A DNA stretch of 64,000 bases from Bradysia coprophila (lineage: Eukaryota > Arthropoda > Insecta > Diptera > Sciaridae), in the NCBI RefSeq assembly GCF_014529535.1, contig NC_050738.1:248001-312000 (forward strand), read 5' to 3'. Positions 48,340 through 60,769 of the stretch are shown in pieces. A program made the position numbers and the translations under genes. Every line of letters begins with the position of its first letter. Positions within the stretch are counted from its first letter, which is position 1. Below the pieces are notes generated by a model that saw only the letters and a program-made list of their open reading frames with translations, did no database searches and was not told the origin of the DNA.

Positions 48340-49500
48340 ACTCAACACGGCAGCATGTGTTGGTTAAGAATAATTGTATGCTGTTCAAGAGTTCCTATTC
48401 CTGTTCCTCTACTTTATTATTTTAGTCGTGATTTCCACTTTCGAAAAAAGCACTTCTTTTCTTTCCGTTTACACTTTAAAGAAATGAGACTTGGTTTGGC
48501 TAAACGGAGGCAAAATGGAGTGGTTTGTTCGTAGGTGGAAATCAAGCCTTACTTAGAATAGACATATTTTGATCTGTAATTTAATCCAAGAGAAATTTCC
48601 ACAGATGCTTTCCAGAATGCTATCTCTTTTGATGAATGGATTCAGAAATTAAGTAAGTCCAAAAATTAAAAACTATTTTCACATAATCCTTAATTGGAAC
48701 TTATCCGAATCGATTCTTCTTCAACAAAACAAAACGTTTGAACACTTACGATTTCACCCATTGAGTTGTGCAATTAATAACTTTTTCTTCAAATTGATAA
48801 TTACACCAAGACCAATTTAAGGAATGACTGTTGTAACTATGTGGTCTGGTCGTTAATTAACTAATTATTAAGTAACGAATGGAATTGCTGTATAATATAA
48901 AAAAAAATGACAAACTTATAAATGTGAGTTCTTTACTCGTTTGTAGGAAAAAACAAATACGGAGAAATGTAACGTAAAGTGTATTCGAAGAAGGGTTTCG
49001 ATATAATTAGTGCAACAAATACATTCAATACGAAGGCATAAATGGGGAACTGACAACTGAACTAATTAACCGAGAAGAACTTGGTGTTTAAGAATATTGT
49101 TTTTAGCTAAAAATCTTAGAATTCACAGTCTGTCGTAAGTTTTATAAAAATGTAAACCTGGTGTGACTGGTCCTGGTTTTTCTCTCTGGAAAATTACGTT
49201 ACTTTTTCCGAAACGAAGTGACTATTTACACCCGGGTGCAAATAGTAAAAAAAAGCCATATTTATTCCACAAAACCTTCCAACTAATTTTTTCCTACAAA
49301 CTGGTCCTAACCTGTTATAGACGACAAGCATGTGACCAGTATTACTATTCGGATCTATTACTTCCAATGACAAAAGTATTTCTAATCTGTTGATTTCAAA
49401 TCTTGTACTTCAAATTTTTTAACATGCATTTTACTAATGCTCTTGGCATCAATAACAAAATAAAAAAAAGTTTCATCAACAAAATATATTTTCCATCAAT
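48340..49500. other. Intergenic, no gene recognised
   Basis: No coding feature. AATCTTGTACTTC at 49399-49411 and a one-mismatch copy, GATCTATTACTTC at 49352-49364, belong to the dispersed 13-bp motif. Confidence 0.5.
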
Positions 49501-50930
49501 TTAACTTTCAAAAACTTTGACTCGTTTCTCGATTCGAGCTCTACATATCGCACATTCGACAATTCCATTCGCACACAATGTGCAGAATGCGTAGTGACCA
49601 CACGGAACAAGTAACGTAGTTTTATCGCTATCCAAGCAAATAACACACTTATTCTCTTCAGCTGAACGTGCTGAAGAGGAAGAGCTTCCACTGCTGTTGT
49701 CTGTAGGCAATATTTCGTTGGATGTAGGTTTCTTCCAGGACGGAGGCATTTCGTCCAGGAAAAGTTTAATGCAAGATGAGCAGGGGCATCTGTTAAGTTG
49801 GATTTGATTATCAAGTGTGTGTTGACGTAACGGTAAAGTAAAATCTTACCCGTTTGTGGGACCACATCGTCCATCGCAAGAGCCACACAGGCAGTCGTTA
49901 TGAACAATGCCACAGTAGTATAGTTTTCCTGAATCAATGTTTGTATGACCGCCATATCCTCCCATGTCTCCCTTAACAGCAATGTTGCCATGGGAATTTC
50001 TCACTTGTCTCGTATAATTTTTACAAATTTCACAAGGGCACGTTGGCAAACGTTTGCAGATTCGCATAGTAAATCTTGCAGGAAGAACCAACATTCCGAC
50101 CAATTCCAAACAGTCGAAACAGGGACAACCGTTCGTTGGTCCACAGTTTCCGTCACAATTTCCACAATGGCATTGCATTTTAGATTTGTTACAGTAGAAT
50201 AAATCCTTGCATCGCGTTCCGGTATGTCCACCACTTATCATGGAATATCCTTTGTGGCAGACATCGCCCAAACGATTGATTCTGAATTCCGAGAGTTTAA
50301 AACAATCAACACAAGGACAACCATTTGTAGGATCACAGACTCCAACACAAATTTTACAGACTAACGGCTTCTTTACTCTTCCACAGTAAAATAGTTCCGA
50401 CGAAGGTGTGTGCAAATGTAAGGCCATTATGCCGATCAATCCTCTTTTAGAAAAATGTCCCAATCGATTCACTTTCATACCGACAACTTCCAAGCAATCG
50501 AAACAGGGACAACCATTCGGTCCACATATACCATCACACGAGCCACAGTAGCACTGGTTTTTCGTACGGCCACAGTAGTATAGGTCGGTAACTTTTATAT
50601 TCTCTTGGCCGATTACCGTTTCATTCGCAACTGTTCCTTTACGACACAGATGCTGCAATTTATTTACTTTAAAATTCAACAGCTCAACACACGAATTGCA
50701 CGGACAGCCATTTGTAGGCCCACAAAATCCATCACATCCGTTACAACGACACTCTTGTCGATTTTCTCCACAGTAAAATAATTGACTCGGTTGCATTTTG
50801 GTATCACCTCCATGTCCGTCTAGACCGCCACGAACGACAAGACTTCCTCGGGCATTTCGTTGCTGCGTTGATTGGACAAGTTCCATTTTTTGTGCGTACA
50901 TTACTTGGTAATAGTAGTACAGGAGGTCGT
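49501..50930 (-). CDS. Cys-repeat protein with C-terminal RING finger
   Basis: Two exons are clear: 50930-49850 and 49789-49501. The join gives PTNG-CPCSSC in frame. The first in-frame ATG in the long exon is at 50901, giving 446 aa. However, an acceptor (tttcag) stands immediately before 50930, so an upstream first exon may exist and was not found. Five repeats of roughly 60 residues carry LFYCG-x6-C-x-CG-x-CDG-x-CGPTNGCPC-x2-C, each followed by a (V/I)N(R/K)L...C.KG phrase; the third is degenerate (CKICVGVCDPTNG). The cysteine density suggests zinc binding. The C-terminus is a C3HC4 RING: CVICLDSDK, CGHYAFCTLC and CAIC. It is therefore probably an E3 ubiquitin ligase whose cysteine repeats bind substrate (inference). 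I do not know a named orthologue. Confidence 0.82.
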
Positions 50931-52287
50931 CTGAAACGAATGAAGGGAATTGAGTAATCAAATTTTCGCTAGAGTTGAGTGTAAAATAGAGAATCTAGTC
51001 GTGTCCCTTGTGTCAATATGCTCGCTTTACGTTTTCTAGCTCATACATGATTGGGAATAAAAAGTTGTGAAACAAGTTGTATTTTTCGAAAGTCCACTTT
51101 TTTAGGACATTTTTTGGCGAACGGAGCCATTTTTCACTGACAAAAGGGCCTAGACTAATCACATTAAAACAGATACGATTTCCAAAGGCATTATTAGCAC
51201 TTTGTCACAGGGAAAACAATGAAAATAAAATTATGAATCAACTAACCAAATGAAACACCACTACAAATTAAAGCGTAAACGAACTGGATGTGAATGAATG
51301 AATATTATTTTACGAACAAAACAACAAATCCCAATGAATGAATTACTCTCATTGCGAAATCTGTTGTTTGTCATAAACGATATAATGAACACAGGCCACA
51401 CGGGCCACACTCACACTAATTAAATATTCTATGCAAACTTTCATATTTCTTATCTGTGAAAGCATGTTCATGATAGGAAAGTGAAGAAAAGTTTTGAAAC
51501 ATTTGTGGTGATTTTGTAATTTTATTAGAGCAGCACATCAGAAGGACTGAGGTATTTTGACACTGTAGCAAATTGTACTCTTTCAATTCTGAAAAAAAAC
51601 GGCCTCAAGGAAACAGCGGTTAAGTCATTTTCAAATCGCATAACATGTAAATGGTGCCCTTGTATTCGTCCACACAACTTCGCCTGTAGCAAAATGGGCG
51701 AGTTGTTAAATTTGAACCGGGGAACAATATTAAATAATTCTTTAAATGTGTTTGCTTCAGGATCTCCGTTTTTGACAATTTTTTGTGCTAGTTTTGGGGA
51801 TTTATGCTAGAGAAACCTCTGAAACTGTCGCAACTTGAGGTCCTACAGCAAACACATCTAAGGAATAATTGTTTACTGGATCATAATAAGGAACTCGTCC
51901 ATGCATCATTTTGTTGTTCTGACCAAGGGACCACTTACACTTACAATAGAAGTAATAGATTCGATAATTCGACAAGCGATATTCTCGCCTTTTTTGAAAG
52001 GTTGATTTTTACAATTATAAATTCAGAACCGAAATTTTCCATCGGACGATGTTTATTATTGATCGTTTAACACTATTAAAACGATATATTTTTTATTACT
52101 ACAAAGACGGGGTGCGATCAATTCATTACCTCCAAAATTTTGAACCTTGTTGCTACGAGCGCCACCTGTTCGTTAATAAATTAAATTCAGAAACAATGAC
52201 AAATAAGAATTCGTTTCACATAACCAGAAATATATTCAGAATGGTATTCACGATTAAAGTACAATTTTGTTATTGACCAGGAAATGG
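50931..52287. other. Intergenic, no gene recognised
   Basis: This presumably holds the 5' end and promoter of the RING gene. GAAGTAATAGATT (51949-51961) is a copy of the dispersed motif. A CTCF-like GCTACGAGCGCCACCTG lies at 52152-52168. No inverted terminal repeat for the neighbouring piggyBac was recognised. Confidence 0.5.
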
Positions 52288-54142
52288 TTAACAATTTTTG
52301 CAAATTATTTGCTTCTTGGTGGTACATTTACCACATACGATTTTCGAACAATTAACACATGCCATCCCTAAGCTCTTGTTTCGACATTTTGGTGTTTGGC
52401 AGAGTGGTCTGCATCCGCTGGCGGTTTTGATTTTTTTGTTAGGTGAGTCGGGGACAACAAGAGCACGTTTTTCTGGTACTGATTTTGCTGACATGTAATC
52501 CTTTCTTAGATCGTCTGCTAATGTCAACAAATAATCGAGACGCGAAATCTTCTTGCCGGTTACCTGTTTACATAAGATGTGAGCGTTAGATGGTCTGTTA
52601 TTGATAACAAATGGTCAACCTTCTTGCGTGTTACCTGTTTATAGAGGATCCAAGAGTTAATCCCAGCCAAGTCCAATATGTTGTAAAAGACGTGAACCGG
52701 CCATCTTCGTGAGGCAGCTTTAACTGAATGGGCTTTTGCCATTCCATCAGCAATATCAACACCATACTTAGTGTTGTTGTAATACGTGATTGTGTCTGGT
52801 TTTTTGTTTATATCATTCTCCACCGTGACAGACTTGTGAAGTGTACTCAGAATCCCAACCGATTTGCTTTTTTTGCTTTGGTAGACTGTGAGAGTTTCGG
52901 CCTGAGGCCCAGTGAACACAATTGTTTCATGCAAACATAATCCAGCATTCTTTTTTCTTGCGGTCGGTGGCAGCCAGCGTCGATTTTTGTTTACAGTTCC
53001 AACAACAGAAATCCGTTTTTCTCTCAACACATTTGCGCAGTTTGTACTGGTAAAGAAATTATCACACGTAACACAGTATCCATTTCCGAAGAAAGGTTCC
53101 ATCAACCGAAGTACGATCTTATCTGCAGCACTCCCTTCAAACTTACTGGGTTCGTCGTTACCGATGAATGGAAATCCATTCAAAATGAACTTTGATCGCA
53201 AATCGACAGCCAAATAGAACATTATGCCGAATTTATCCGGCTTCTTCGGCAAGAATTGTGTGAACGGACATCGAGTTTTTGACGGAAACAGTTGCTCGTC
53301 GATTGTAATGTTTTCTTCGGGTTCGTAACATGAACGACAGTTGTGGATAAGCTTATCCCAAATTTCTCTTGCCATAGCAAACTTATCGTGTTAAGAGTCG
53401 TTCCGGACGTGTTTCCTTGAAATCAAACCGTAGATACCGCATAATTGACTTGAAGCGATCTCGGGACATCGTCCCGCGAATAAGCTCTGGCCCATATTTT
53501 GTCGAGAAAATGTGTGTCACCGAAATATTCTTCAATCCCATCGCTCCTCGTGCGTACAAGACTGCTATGAACGCTTTGAGCTCCTTCAACGATAACGACC
53601 AGTTCATGTTGCCCATACACCGATGCGCTTCTGTTTCCGTACACTTTCGAATGTGATCAAGAAACTCATCGTCGACCATCGATTCGAATGCAGTCGTTAT
53701 GCTGCTGATTTTTCTTTTTGCGAAAGGAGTCGGGCCAGGAATAACTTTTATTATGCCTTGTGCTGACACTCTTCCAACCCGTTTTTGCACAGCTGAATCA
53801 GATAGCGAAGTCTTTATCCAAATTGTTCCGTCGGCAGCGGTTTCTTTTCCGTCATCCTCACTTGCTTCTGCATCACTCTCACTTTCTGCTTCATCTTCGC
53901 TTTCTACATCTGAATTATCTGACTGTTCGCTCTCCGCTGTAAATGATGAATTGTAAAAGTAAACATAAACGCTCAACACAAAAATGTAACCAGCGAGTCG
54001 CACCTGAACTTTGATTTCCCGGTGGAAATTCGTCTGTATCTGATTCGCCACCGGATTCGTCAGATAATCCGGGATCAATATTGGTCAACTCTGCCAATTT
54101 TTCAGCAATTTGCTTAGATTTAGATCGCGTGTGATAAGACAT
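52288..54142 (-). mobile_element. piggyBac transposase, broken copy
   Basis: This reads on the minus strand. The first exon is 54142-54004 (MSYHTRSKSKQIAEKL). A 67-bp intron (54003-53937, gtgcga...acag) is followed by an acidic Ser/Asp/Glu-rich stretch and then the DDE_Tnp_1_7 core. Catalytic-type aspartates are visible in TIDEQLF, YCVTCDNFFTS and YGVDIADGM. A cysteine-rich tail follows (CRPLCQTPKC, CVNCSKIVCGKC). Two lesions are visible. One is a frameshift at about 53385 between RPERLLT and KFAMAREIW. The other is a tandem duplication of about 70 bp at about 52557-52640 that repeats the AAACAGGTAAC phrase and puts a stop before TGKKISRLDYLL. I could not find TTAA-flanked terminal repeats. 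The copy is probably immobile but relatively young, since most of the frame is open. Confidence 0.9.
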
Positions 54143-55420
54143 TTTAATCGAAAATTTATTAGTTCGCCAAACAACACATAAAATTTCAAATAAACTGACA
54201 TCAGGACTTTAAAACTCATGGCTTACTACTTGTTTGATCAAGTAAACGTACGAAAAAAATATGTGGTCAATGTTACCGCAGGTCGTCTTTCTAAGTTTAT
54301 ACTAGATTTACTTACACAATACTGCAATATATTCATTGAGACCTACTATTTTCTAAACAGATTTGCAAGTCGAGAAAAGTAGCTAAGCGATACGGTGAAT
54401 ATTTCTATTTAGGATGAAAAACTTCAAATCGAGCCTTCGTGATGATCATTTTTACCGCACTTGCTTTAATAGTGTTTCAGTTCCCTTCAATCTTAATTGT
54501 TTTGTATCCACATAAAATTTTCAGGAGTTTCATGAAATTGAACTTGTGAATTTTCAATGAAGTTTGACGAAATGGTGTCCCTATAGGGGATGGTACAATA
54601 AATTAGTTTACCTCATCAATGTATTGTCAACAAGACAACGACTAAAGAATTTTACTGTTAAGAAATGATTTAGTTTTTATCTGTATTTGCAAATACGTTC
54701 AAAGACGGCTTTTCGTATGAATAAATAACGGTGCCCTCATTACATACTATAAGTTCATAATAAAAATATAATTTGATGATTGACATGTTGTTGGATTGTT
54801 TGAAACACTTTTTCAATCTCGAGATCAAGTGTAAAAATTACAAACGTAAAGAAGAAAAAATCGGATGACTACGCAAAACCCCTCACGAAGTTATAGTAAC
54901 AAATAGAATGTGTAACTTAAATCTTTAAAACATCGATCGTACATCTATGACGTTACGCAGTCAGTTAATCTGTTACTTCGTTTGGTGCAGGTTTACCCTT
55001 GTGTTTAACACAAAATCGTTTACTTAATTTGTTTATTTTGGTAAATTAGCCAAATTAATTAAACCAAATTAGCTCCAGGTCATCGTTCATTTCTTTCATT
55101 GCTGTTGATAACAGATGACATGATCGTAAATTATTTCGGTAGAAAACTCCTCGCTTCACTGAACCAATTTTGATAATATTTTTCCACAGATTGAGATTGG
55201 CTCGTTCGGTATGTGTACAAGGTCTTTAATATGTGATAGGTAAAGTGCTTTTTCACCAAGCCATCAGCGTAACCTCTCAATTAAAATATCTTGAAATTGT
55301 CAATAACGTGTGGCAACGTGTGGCATAAAGACCAAAACCCACCAGAAACCGGTGGCGATCCACTTATCAATGGACATAAACAAATTCCTTAAGCTATTGT
55401 GTATTGGGGATAATAAATAT

Positions 55421-55534
55421 TATGCACCTGTGTCCAAATGTTTATATTAACGAGTTGGTGATTGTGATCTTAAGCCGAAGGTACGGATCATAAAATCCAA
55501 CTCGTCAAAAGATACATTTGGACATAGGTGCATA
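55421..55534. repeat. Palindrome with about 38-bp arms
   Basis: TATGCACCTGTGTCCAAATG pairs with CATTTGGACATAGGTGCATA, and ACGAGTTGG with CCAACTCGT further in. The centre contains AAGCCGAAGG, which resembles the centres of the palindromes at 875-968 and 42857-42972. Confidence 0.7.
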
Positions 55535-55658
55535 TGATTTTTTATGTGTCGATGCAAAGATAGACCCAAACTCTCTATCCGAGCTGATGCATAATGTCCA
55601 TGGACACAAGTGGGTTGGCCTGTAGAGGCGCCACATTTTGTTCATAGTACTTCATTTT

Positions 55659-55750
55659 CTGCGGCCTATTTTCATGTGAACCAACTTCACATTTGTCATT
55701 ACAAAACAAATGTCACCATATGAAGTTGGTTCACATGAAAATAAGCGCAG
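55659..55750. repeat. Palindrome with about 40-bp arms
   Basis: TTTTCATGTGAACCAACTTC pairs with GAAGTTGGTTCACATGAAAA, with ACATTTGT / ACAAATGT inside and a 5-bp loop. An outer CTGCG / CGCAG pair extends the stem. It looks like a small foldback MITE, and a long RNA hairpin would form if transcribed. Confidence 0.75.
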
Positions 55751-57479
55751 TGACAGCAGTAATTTTATGACAGAATGTACTGAAATATGGGAAAACTCTA
55801 TTACATTTCTTCTTAGTTTCTAAACATCATTTCTCCTTATAGGAGACCATATGACAGAACATATAAACAAAGATTATCGGCTTACTTCGTAATCTAAAAT
55901 CTCATTGTTGCAAACGGAATGACAAACAAACTACTCAAACCGTATTTTGTAACGGGCTCAATTTTTTTTTTAATTCAGACAATATTCGATGTTCCCGTGC
56001 GCGATTCAAATTGGATCTAGTTTTGATGTTACATTTTTGTTGATTGAAATGGATATATTTTATGTAATTCGAAACGTTACCTTCATCACCTCGATCAACC
56101 CATATATTATGCTTATATACCTTATACTTATAGCAAAGCGACACGCTAAAACTTTTATTCAATAAATAATTCGAATGACCAATCAAAAAATTATGGAATG
56201 GAAATAACTTTTGCCTTTTAATCCGAGTGTAATTGACCACCCAAGATGCATTACGAACAACAAAGTTATTGATGAGGAGAGGATAAATGTTTTGATTGAC
56301 GAGTTTCTTACAAGTACGTAATGTATTGACTTCGTACAAACGGCAAGATTATCTCACGAATCACTCCTTCTTTTTTGTTGAACAAATCGTTCTGATGCTT
56401 CATGCAGAATCTTTTATTTCATCAGTTTACCATACGTTTTTCTACATAAGACACCGGCTTATGTCAAAATAAAGTGTATTCTATGACACTTGCTTTGACA
56501 GATTATGAGTGAATCTGCCAAAGCAAGGTTGTAACTTTATTTTGAATATCATTCACTACGTGTCGCTGGTGTCGCATAATTATGTGAATACGTGGATGGC
56601 ATTTCAAACGGCCTTGAAGATGATCTATTAACATGACTAATGTTAGTTTTTAAAAAGCACTTAAATTTTCATTTAAGACCATAATTACTGTCGCAAAATG
56701 TTTACATAGGTAATGTGCCTTAACTGTGAGCCAATATTCTTCACGACCGATTTTGATCGAGTAGAATTAACTTTACAGTGAAAGTTGTTGCTACATCACA
56801 TATGACTGATAGTAATGTATCCCGCCATAAAATTCGCTTTAGTTTGAAATAAGCTGATGACGAACTATATGATGAGAGATTTCCCAACATTCAAACGACA
56901 ATAGATCATCTTCAAGTTACGGTACTTTCAAACGTAACCTCAGATTATTTTGAGAAGCTGCCATTCGAGTACTAAATTTAAAATACTGTGTAAAAAAGAG
57001 AACGAACAATAGGCGACGGTTCAAAATCGAATCAAATGACATTATTTTTAACGTGGATGGCAGTTCTTAACGTGGATGACATTTCAAATGAAATGAAAAG
57101 AAATTTGCATTAATATTGCTTAAACATGCTGCGCACAGTACGCACGTTCTTCCAAATCTTTTATTCTACCCTTCGGATTGGTACTAAGCAAAATAATGTG
57201 ACTGAAATTCAATATCACCGCCAGTACTAAACAATTTGAATTTAGTACACAATACAGCATCAGTTTATCATTTCTCTGATCATGACAACGTATTTTTCGC
57301 GCTGTCAGTTTACATGCGTCAAATTGACGCACATCACACTGTGTAAATCCGTTACGTTGTTTGACAGTTTAAGGTTAACTGAAAAGAAAAAGAATTAGAA
57401 ATCGAAGCATATCGAAGGCATCATATCGGTCAATTTTATCTTTTATTCGCATTAATTTAACAATTGCAACATCGCCGGA

Positions 57480-60282
57480 ATGACGCCCACGCATATCGAT
57501 ACACCGATTCGACGAAACGCTGTCGGCAGTACCCCAATGAGTAACCAATTTGCATCCCCAGTTTTTGAAGTGAGTTAAATTTTGGTTTGTTTGTGGTGTT
57601 TGCGAACGGTACTTTCGCTTGTTTGTTTGTTTTCGTTTTTTCACTTGCAAGTGTGTACGACGAATTCGTTTGTCGATATTGTTCGAGTGTGAATTTAAAT
57701 CGAATCTTATTTTCAACAGAACGACGATGAGGCCGAACGAAGAGCATCCCGAGCGCGGGTCTCACTCGCAAATGATAGTTCGATTGTACAGCATAAAGAA
57801 GGCCTGGATCAATGTTTGAAGATATTCAATGACAATGTAAGGAAAAGTGTTGAATTGGTGTGTTTGGAACGGAAAACGGCAACCGAAAAATTCTAATTTC
57901 AGAAAATCAGCAAAGACAATGTCTGGCAAATGGCATTAATTGATCATTTTCGTGTGCTGGTCGATAAGCATCACAAGACGTTGAACAGTTTCCAGGTCGT
58001 TGGCTCGTCGCTGGAAGCATCCAGTAAAATCTATGGGATTCGAGTCGATTCGGTTCATGCAGACGTTCTTCGTATGTCATCTGGACTCATCAGGCAAAAA
58101 AGTAAGTAAAGTCGGTAGTGTCGGGCGTAGAATTGTTTTTAAGGGCTCCGGACCTTATGGCAGCGGAAATATTGTAACTGAAACATGTTCCACAGTTGTC
58201 GACAATCAGGATGATTCTGTGGAGCAGGAAGTCAATCAGGAGTCCGATCAACCCAATCCGGAAGAGGAGCAAAGACCGGTGCGCAAAAAGAAACGGCCTA
58301 ATCGAGTCGTTAGCACCGTAACGAAGAGCAAAGATTCGATCAATGCTAAGCTGGAAACAACCACCGAAACAGATGCAATTTTTGCCAAATTGAACTCAAC
58401 GGTGGAAAACAACAATTCTGCAAAGAAATTGCTGCAGTACGTGCTGTCGTCACAATCGTCTGAATTACGATTGCGAATGAACTACAAATTGTGGAATAAC
58501 ATTGAGGCGTCAGTGAATGATCTGAATGGCACAGATGTTTTCGATAGTCCTGTCGTTGAGTTGCCGGAATTCAACTGGAATCCAACCAGTACCGATGTAC
58601 TGCGTCCACAACTTGCTGGTTATGTCATTTCAAACACTCCAGCCGAAGATGATGGGTAAGTGAAATGTTTCACTGGCAGCAAAGTGATACCGACTCTGTT
58701 GCTTTGCCGTTTCTCGATTTTGTAACGAAATCATTTTCATTGAACGGTTTTTAGGAACGAGCAACCAGACACTTCAATTGATAAATCCGTCGATCAGTTC
58801 AACGAGCTGCATTTCGATATCGATGGTCAGGTGGAGCCCATTCAAAATGATGGCGGTTTCATGGATCTGGGAGATATGGGCGACGATGACTTTGAAAGTT
58901 TAACAGAAGACGATCAACATGCTATCAAAGCTTGCCGAGGATTGCGGCGATCGACAAACATTATAACGGATATGACACCCGACGATGCGTCATCAAACTT
59001 GGAATATTCGTACCGGAGCCTCACGGAAAAATTCACTCGATTTTGGGCTGGCCCTTCGTACTGGAAATTCAAAGTAAACCGAGCCGGCAATGCTCTGCGC
59101 AATCCAATCGGTGGTGAAAAGAAGAAGAAAACGTTCAAGAACAAAGTGGAGCCGATTCAATTCGAAGCCGAAGCGAATGATGCAATGTTCGTATCGGTTG
59201 ACAGTAGACCAGCAGCAAAGTTGCGCAAAGCCAACATTTACAATCGATGGGATGCGCGAAGAACGAAATTGCCGCGAGACTTCAAGCTGGAGAGAAACCG
59301 ATTTTTGCGATATTCTTATGCGCCGGGACTACCGTTTGATATTCCATCGAGTGGTTCGCCGCAAACCGTTGAATCGGACGTTATCGACGACAATGGGCAC
59401 GACATCGAATCGGATAACTTTGGCATGGACTTTGGCATGGTATGTGTTGACGATAATGACTATCGGGTGATGAAAGAAATAATTTTTTTGTTTTCGTTCT
59501 CGTTCGTAGGATCATCAAGAAGATGACGACAATATAGCGAATGTCGTGCAGCATGAACGCACGAATGTAACAGTTACCGAAATTGGAGCCGATTTTGAGG
59601 GAGCACCAGAGCAAGTAAGTTTTCGAAAGTTTGGAGGGATTAAGGATGTAAGGCCCTAAATAGCATCACATCGAATGTTGAAGGGTCGAACTTCTTCACT
59701 TTTTGTACACATTCAACATTGGTGTTTGCTTGTTGAGTGAGAGAAGTTTGATTGGGAGCTAAGGAATCGCCATTGAAGTTTCAGGACTTACTCCCATCAA
59801 ACCGGTTGCTTCATTTCCCCAAAAATTCCCCAAATATTTTCTTTAGCTCCGAATTAACCCACAGTCATTTTTGCCTGTATGACCACATCTATCGTACCAA
59901 TCCAAACGCATCACTCATTCGTCGCCTCTCTTTCCAGGTTACACAAATCCATGTGAAATTCGCCAAAACCGCTAAAGTTGTTGACATGAAGCAGCTGAAG
60001 AACGTTTGCCTAAATATAATCCGCAAAGAATGCACACAAACGGCAGCGAAACCGGATCTGCCCAGCAAAAGTGCATCGTTGAAAGAAGACTATGCCGATG
60101 GGGTGGCTTCATTCTACCAGTTGTACAAGGAACTACCACAGAAACTAACAAGAAATATGAAGGAGGCTCTGTCGCCAGCGGTAGCATTCTATTCGATTTT
60201 ACATCTGGCGAATGATAACGATTTTCGTCTGATCAAAGACGAAGAGAATGGCTTTTTGATACGTCAAATACAAAGTAAATGA
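57480..60282 (+). CDS. barr: Condensin complex subunit 2 (CAP-H / Barren)
   Basis: This is the kleisin subunit of condensin I, which closes the SMC2/SMC4 ring and is needed for mitotic chromosome compaction and segregation. Exons 57480-57569, 57720-57836, 57903-58101, 58196-58655, 58755-59439, 59510-59614 and 59938-60282 total 2001 nt, giving 666 aa in frame, a little shorter than Drosophila Barren. Landmarks are: N-terminal NDDEAERRASRARVSLAND; the SMC2-binding helix region LIDHFRVLVDKHHKTLNSF ... ASSKIYGIRVD; an acidic and basic middle with RKKKRPNRVV; FTRFWAGPSYWKFK; and the C-terminal winged-helix signature IHVKFAKTAKVVDMKQLKNV. The third intron is placed at 58102-58195 because only the acceptor TTCCACAG keeps phase; nearer AGs do not. 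The start ATG follows a short leader. Confidence 0.93.
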
Positions 60283-60769
60283 GAAGAATACAAACTTAAT
60301 GTAAATTTTGAAGAGAGTTTATTGCAAATTGAAAATGGAATTAGAATACAAATCGAAATATTTTTTCTTAATTGTGTCGGGCGTTTCATTGCGGAAGCGA
60401 ACAATAAGAATTGAACCATATTGTTCCAGGTACAGGTCGACCACGTCTCATCGTAAGCAGATTTTCCATAAATTATCCGGATAAATAGAAACTGAGCCTG
60501 TGGTCATATCAGCCTGTCATTGGTTGACACCTAAGACAATCGATCCGATTTTTTTAAATTTTTGATCGCCCAAATGTATTCCTCAAGTCACACATCGTAG
60601 AAAGTCCAAATTTGTCGAGGCTTCTTTTTGAATTATTAGTTAGAAATAGTTGGGAGTTCGACGAAAGTTAAGGTTGTCGACAGGGACAACCAGACTTATT
60701 TTAAGCGATAAAGTAAAAAGATCGATTTTTAACTCATTTCTACACTGTGAGCTAAATCAAAAATATTTT

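Larger units (their letters stand above)
54143..57479. other. Intergenic with palindromes and dispersed repeats
   Basis: No gene is recognised. Two palindromes are listed separately. 56595-57085 carries phrases (AACGTGGATGGCA, TTTCAAACGGCCTTGAAGATG, AGATCATCTTCAAG, ACGGTACTTTCA) shared with 29495-29695. AATCTGTTACTTC lies at 54967-54979. The last 100 bp before 57480 should contain the barr promoter. Confidence 0.5.

Noticed and set aside
49476-49991. 171-codon minus-strand frame overlapping the RING exon
   Set aside because: It is a shadow of the real two-exon RING gene in another frame, running through the intron.
58000-58195. Continuous frame MARRWKHPVKS... as the start of a gene
   Set aside because: It is out of frame with barr exon 3; the real frame there encodes the conserved kleisin N-terminal region and reaches a donor at 58102.
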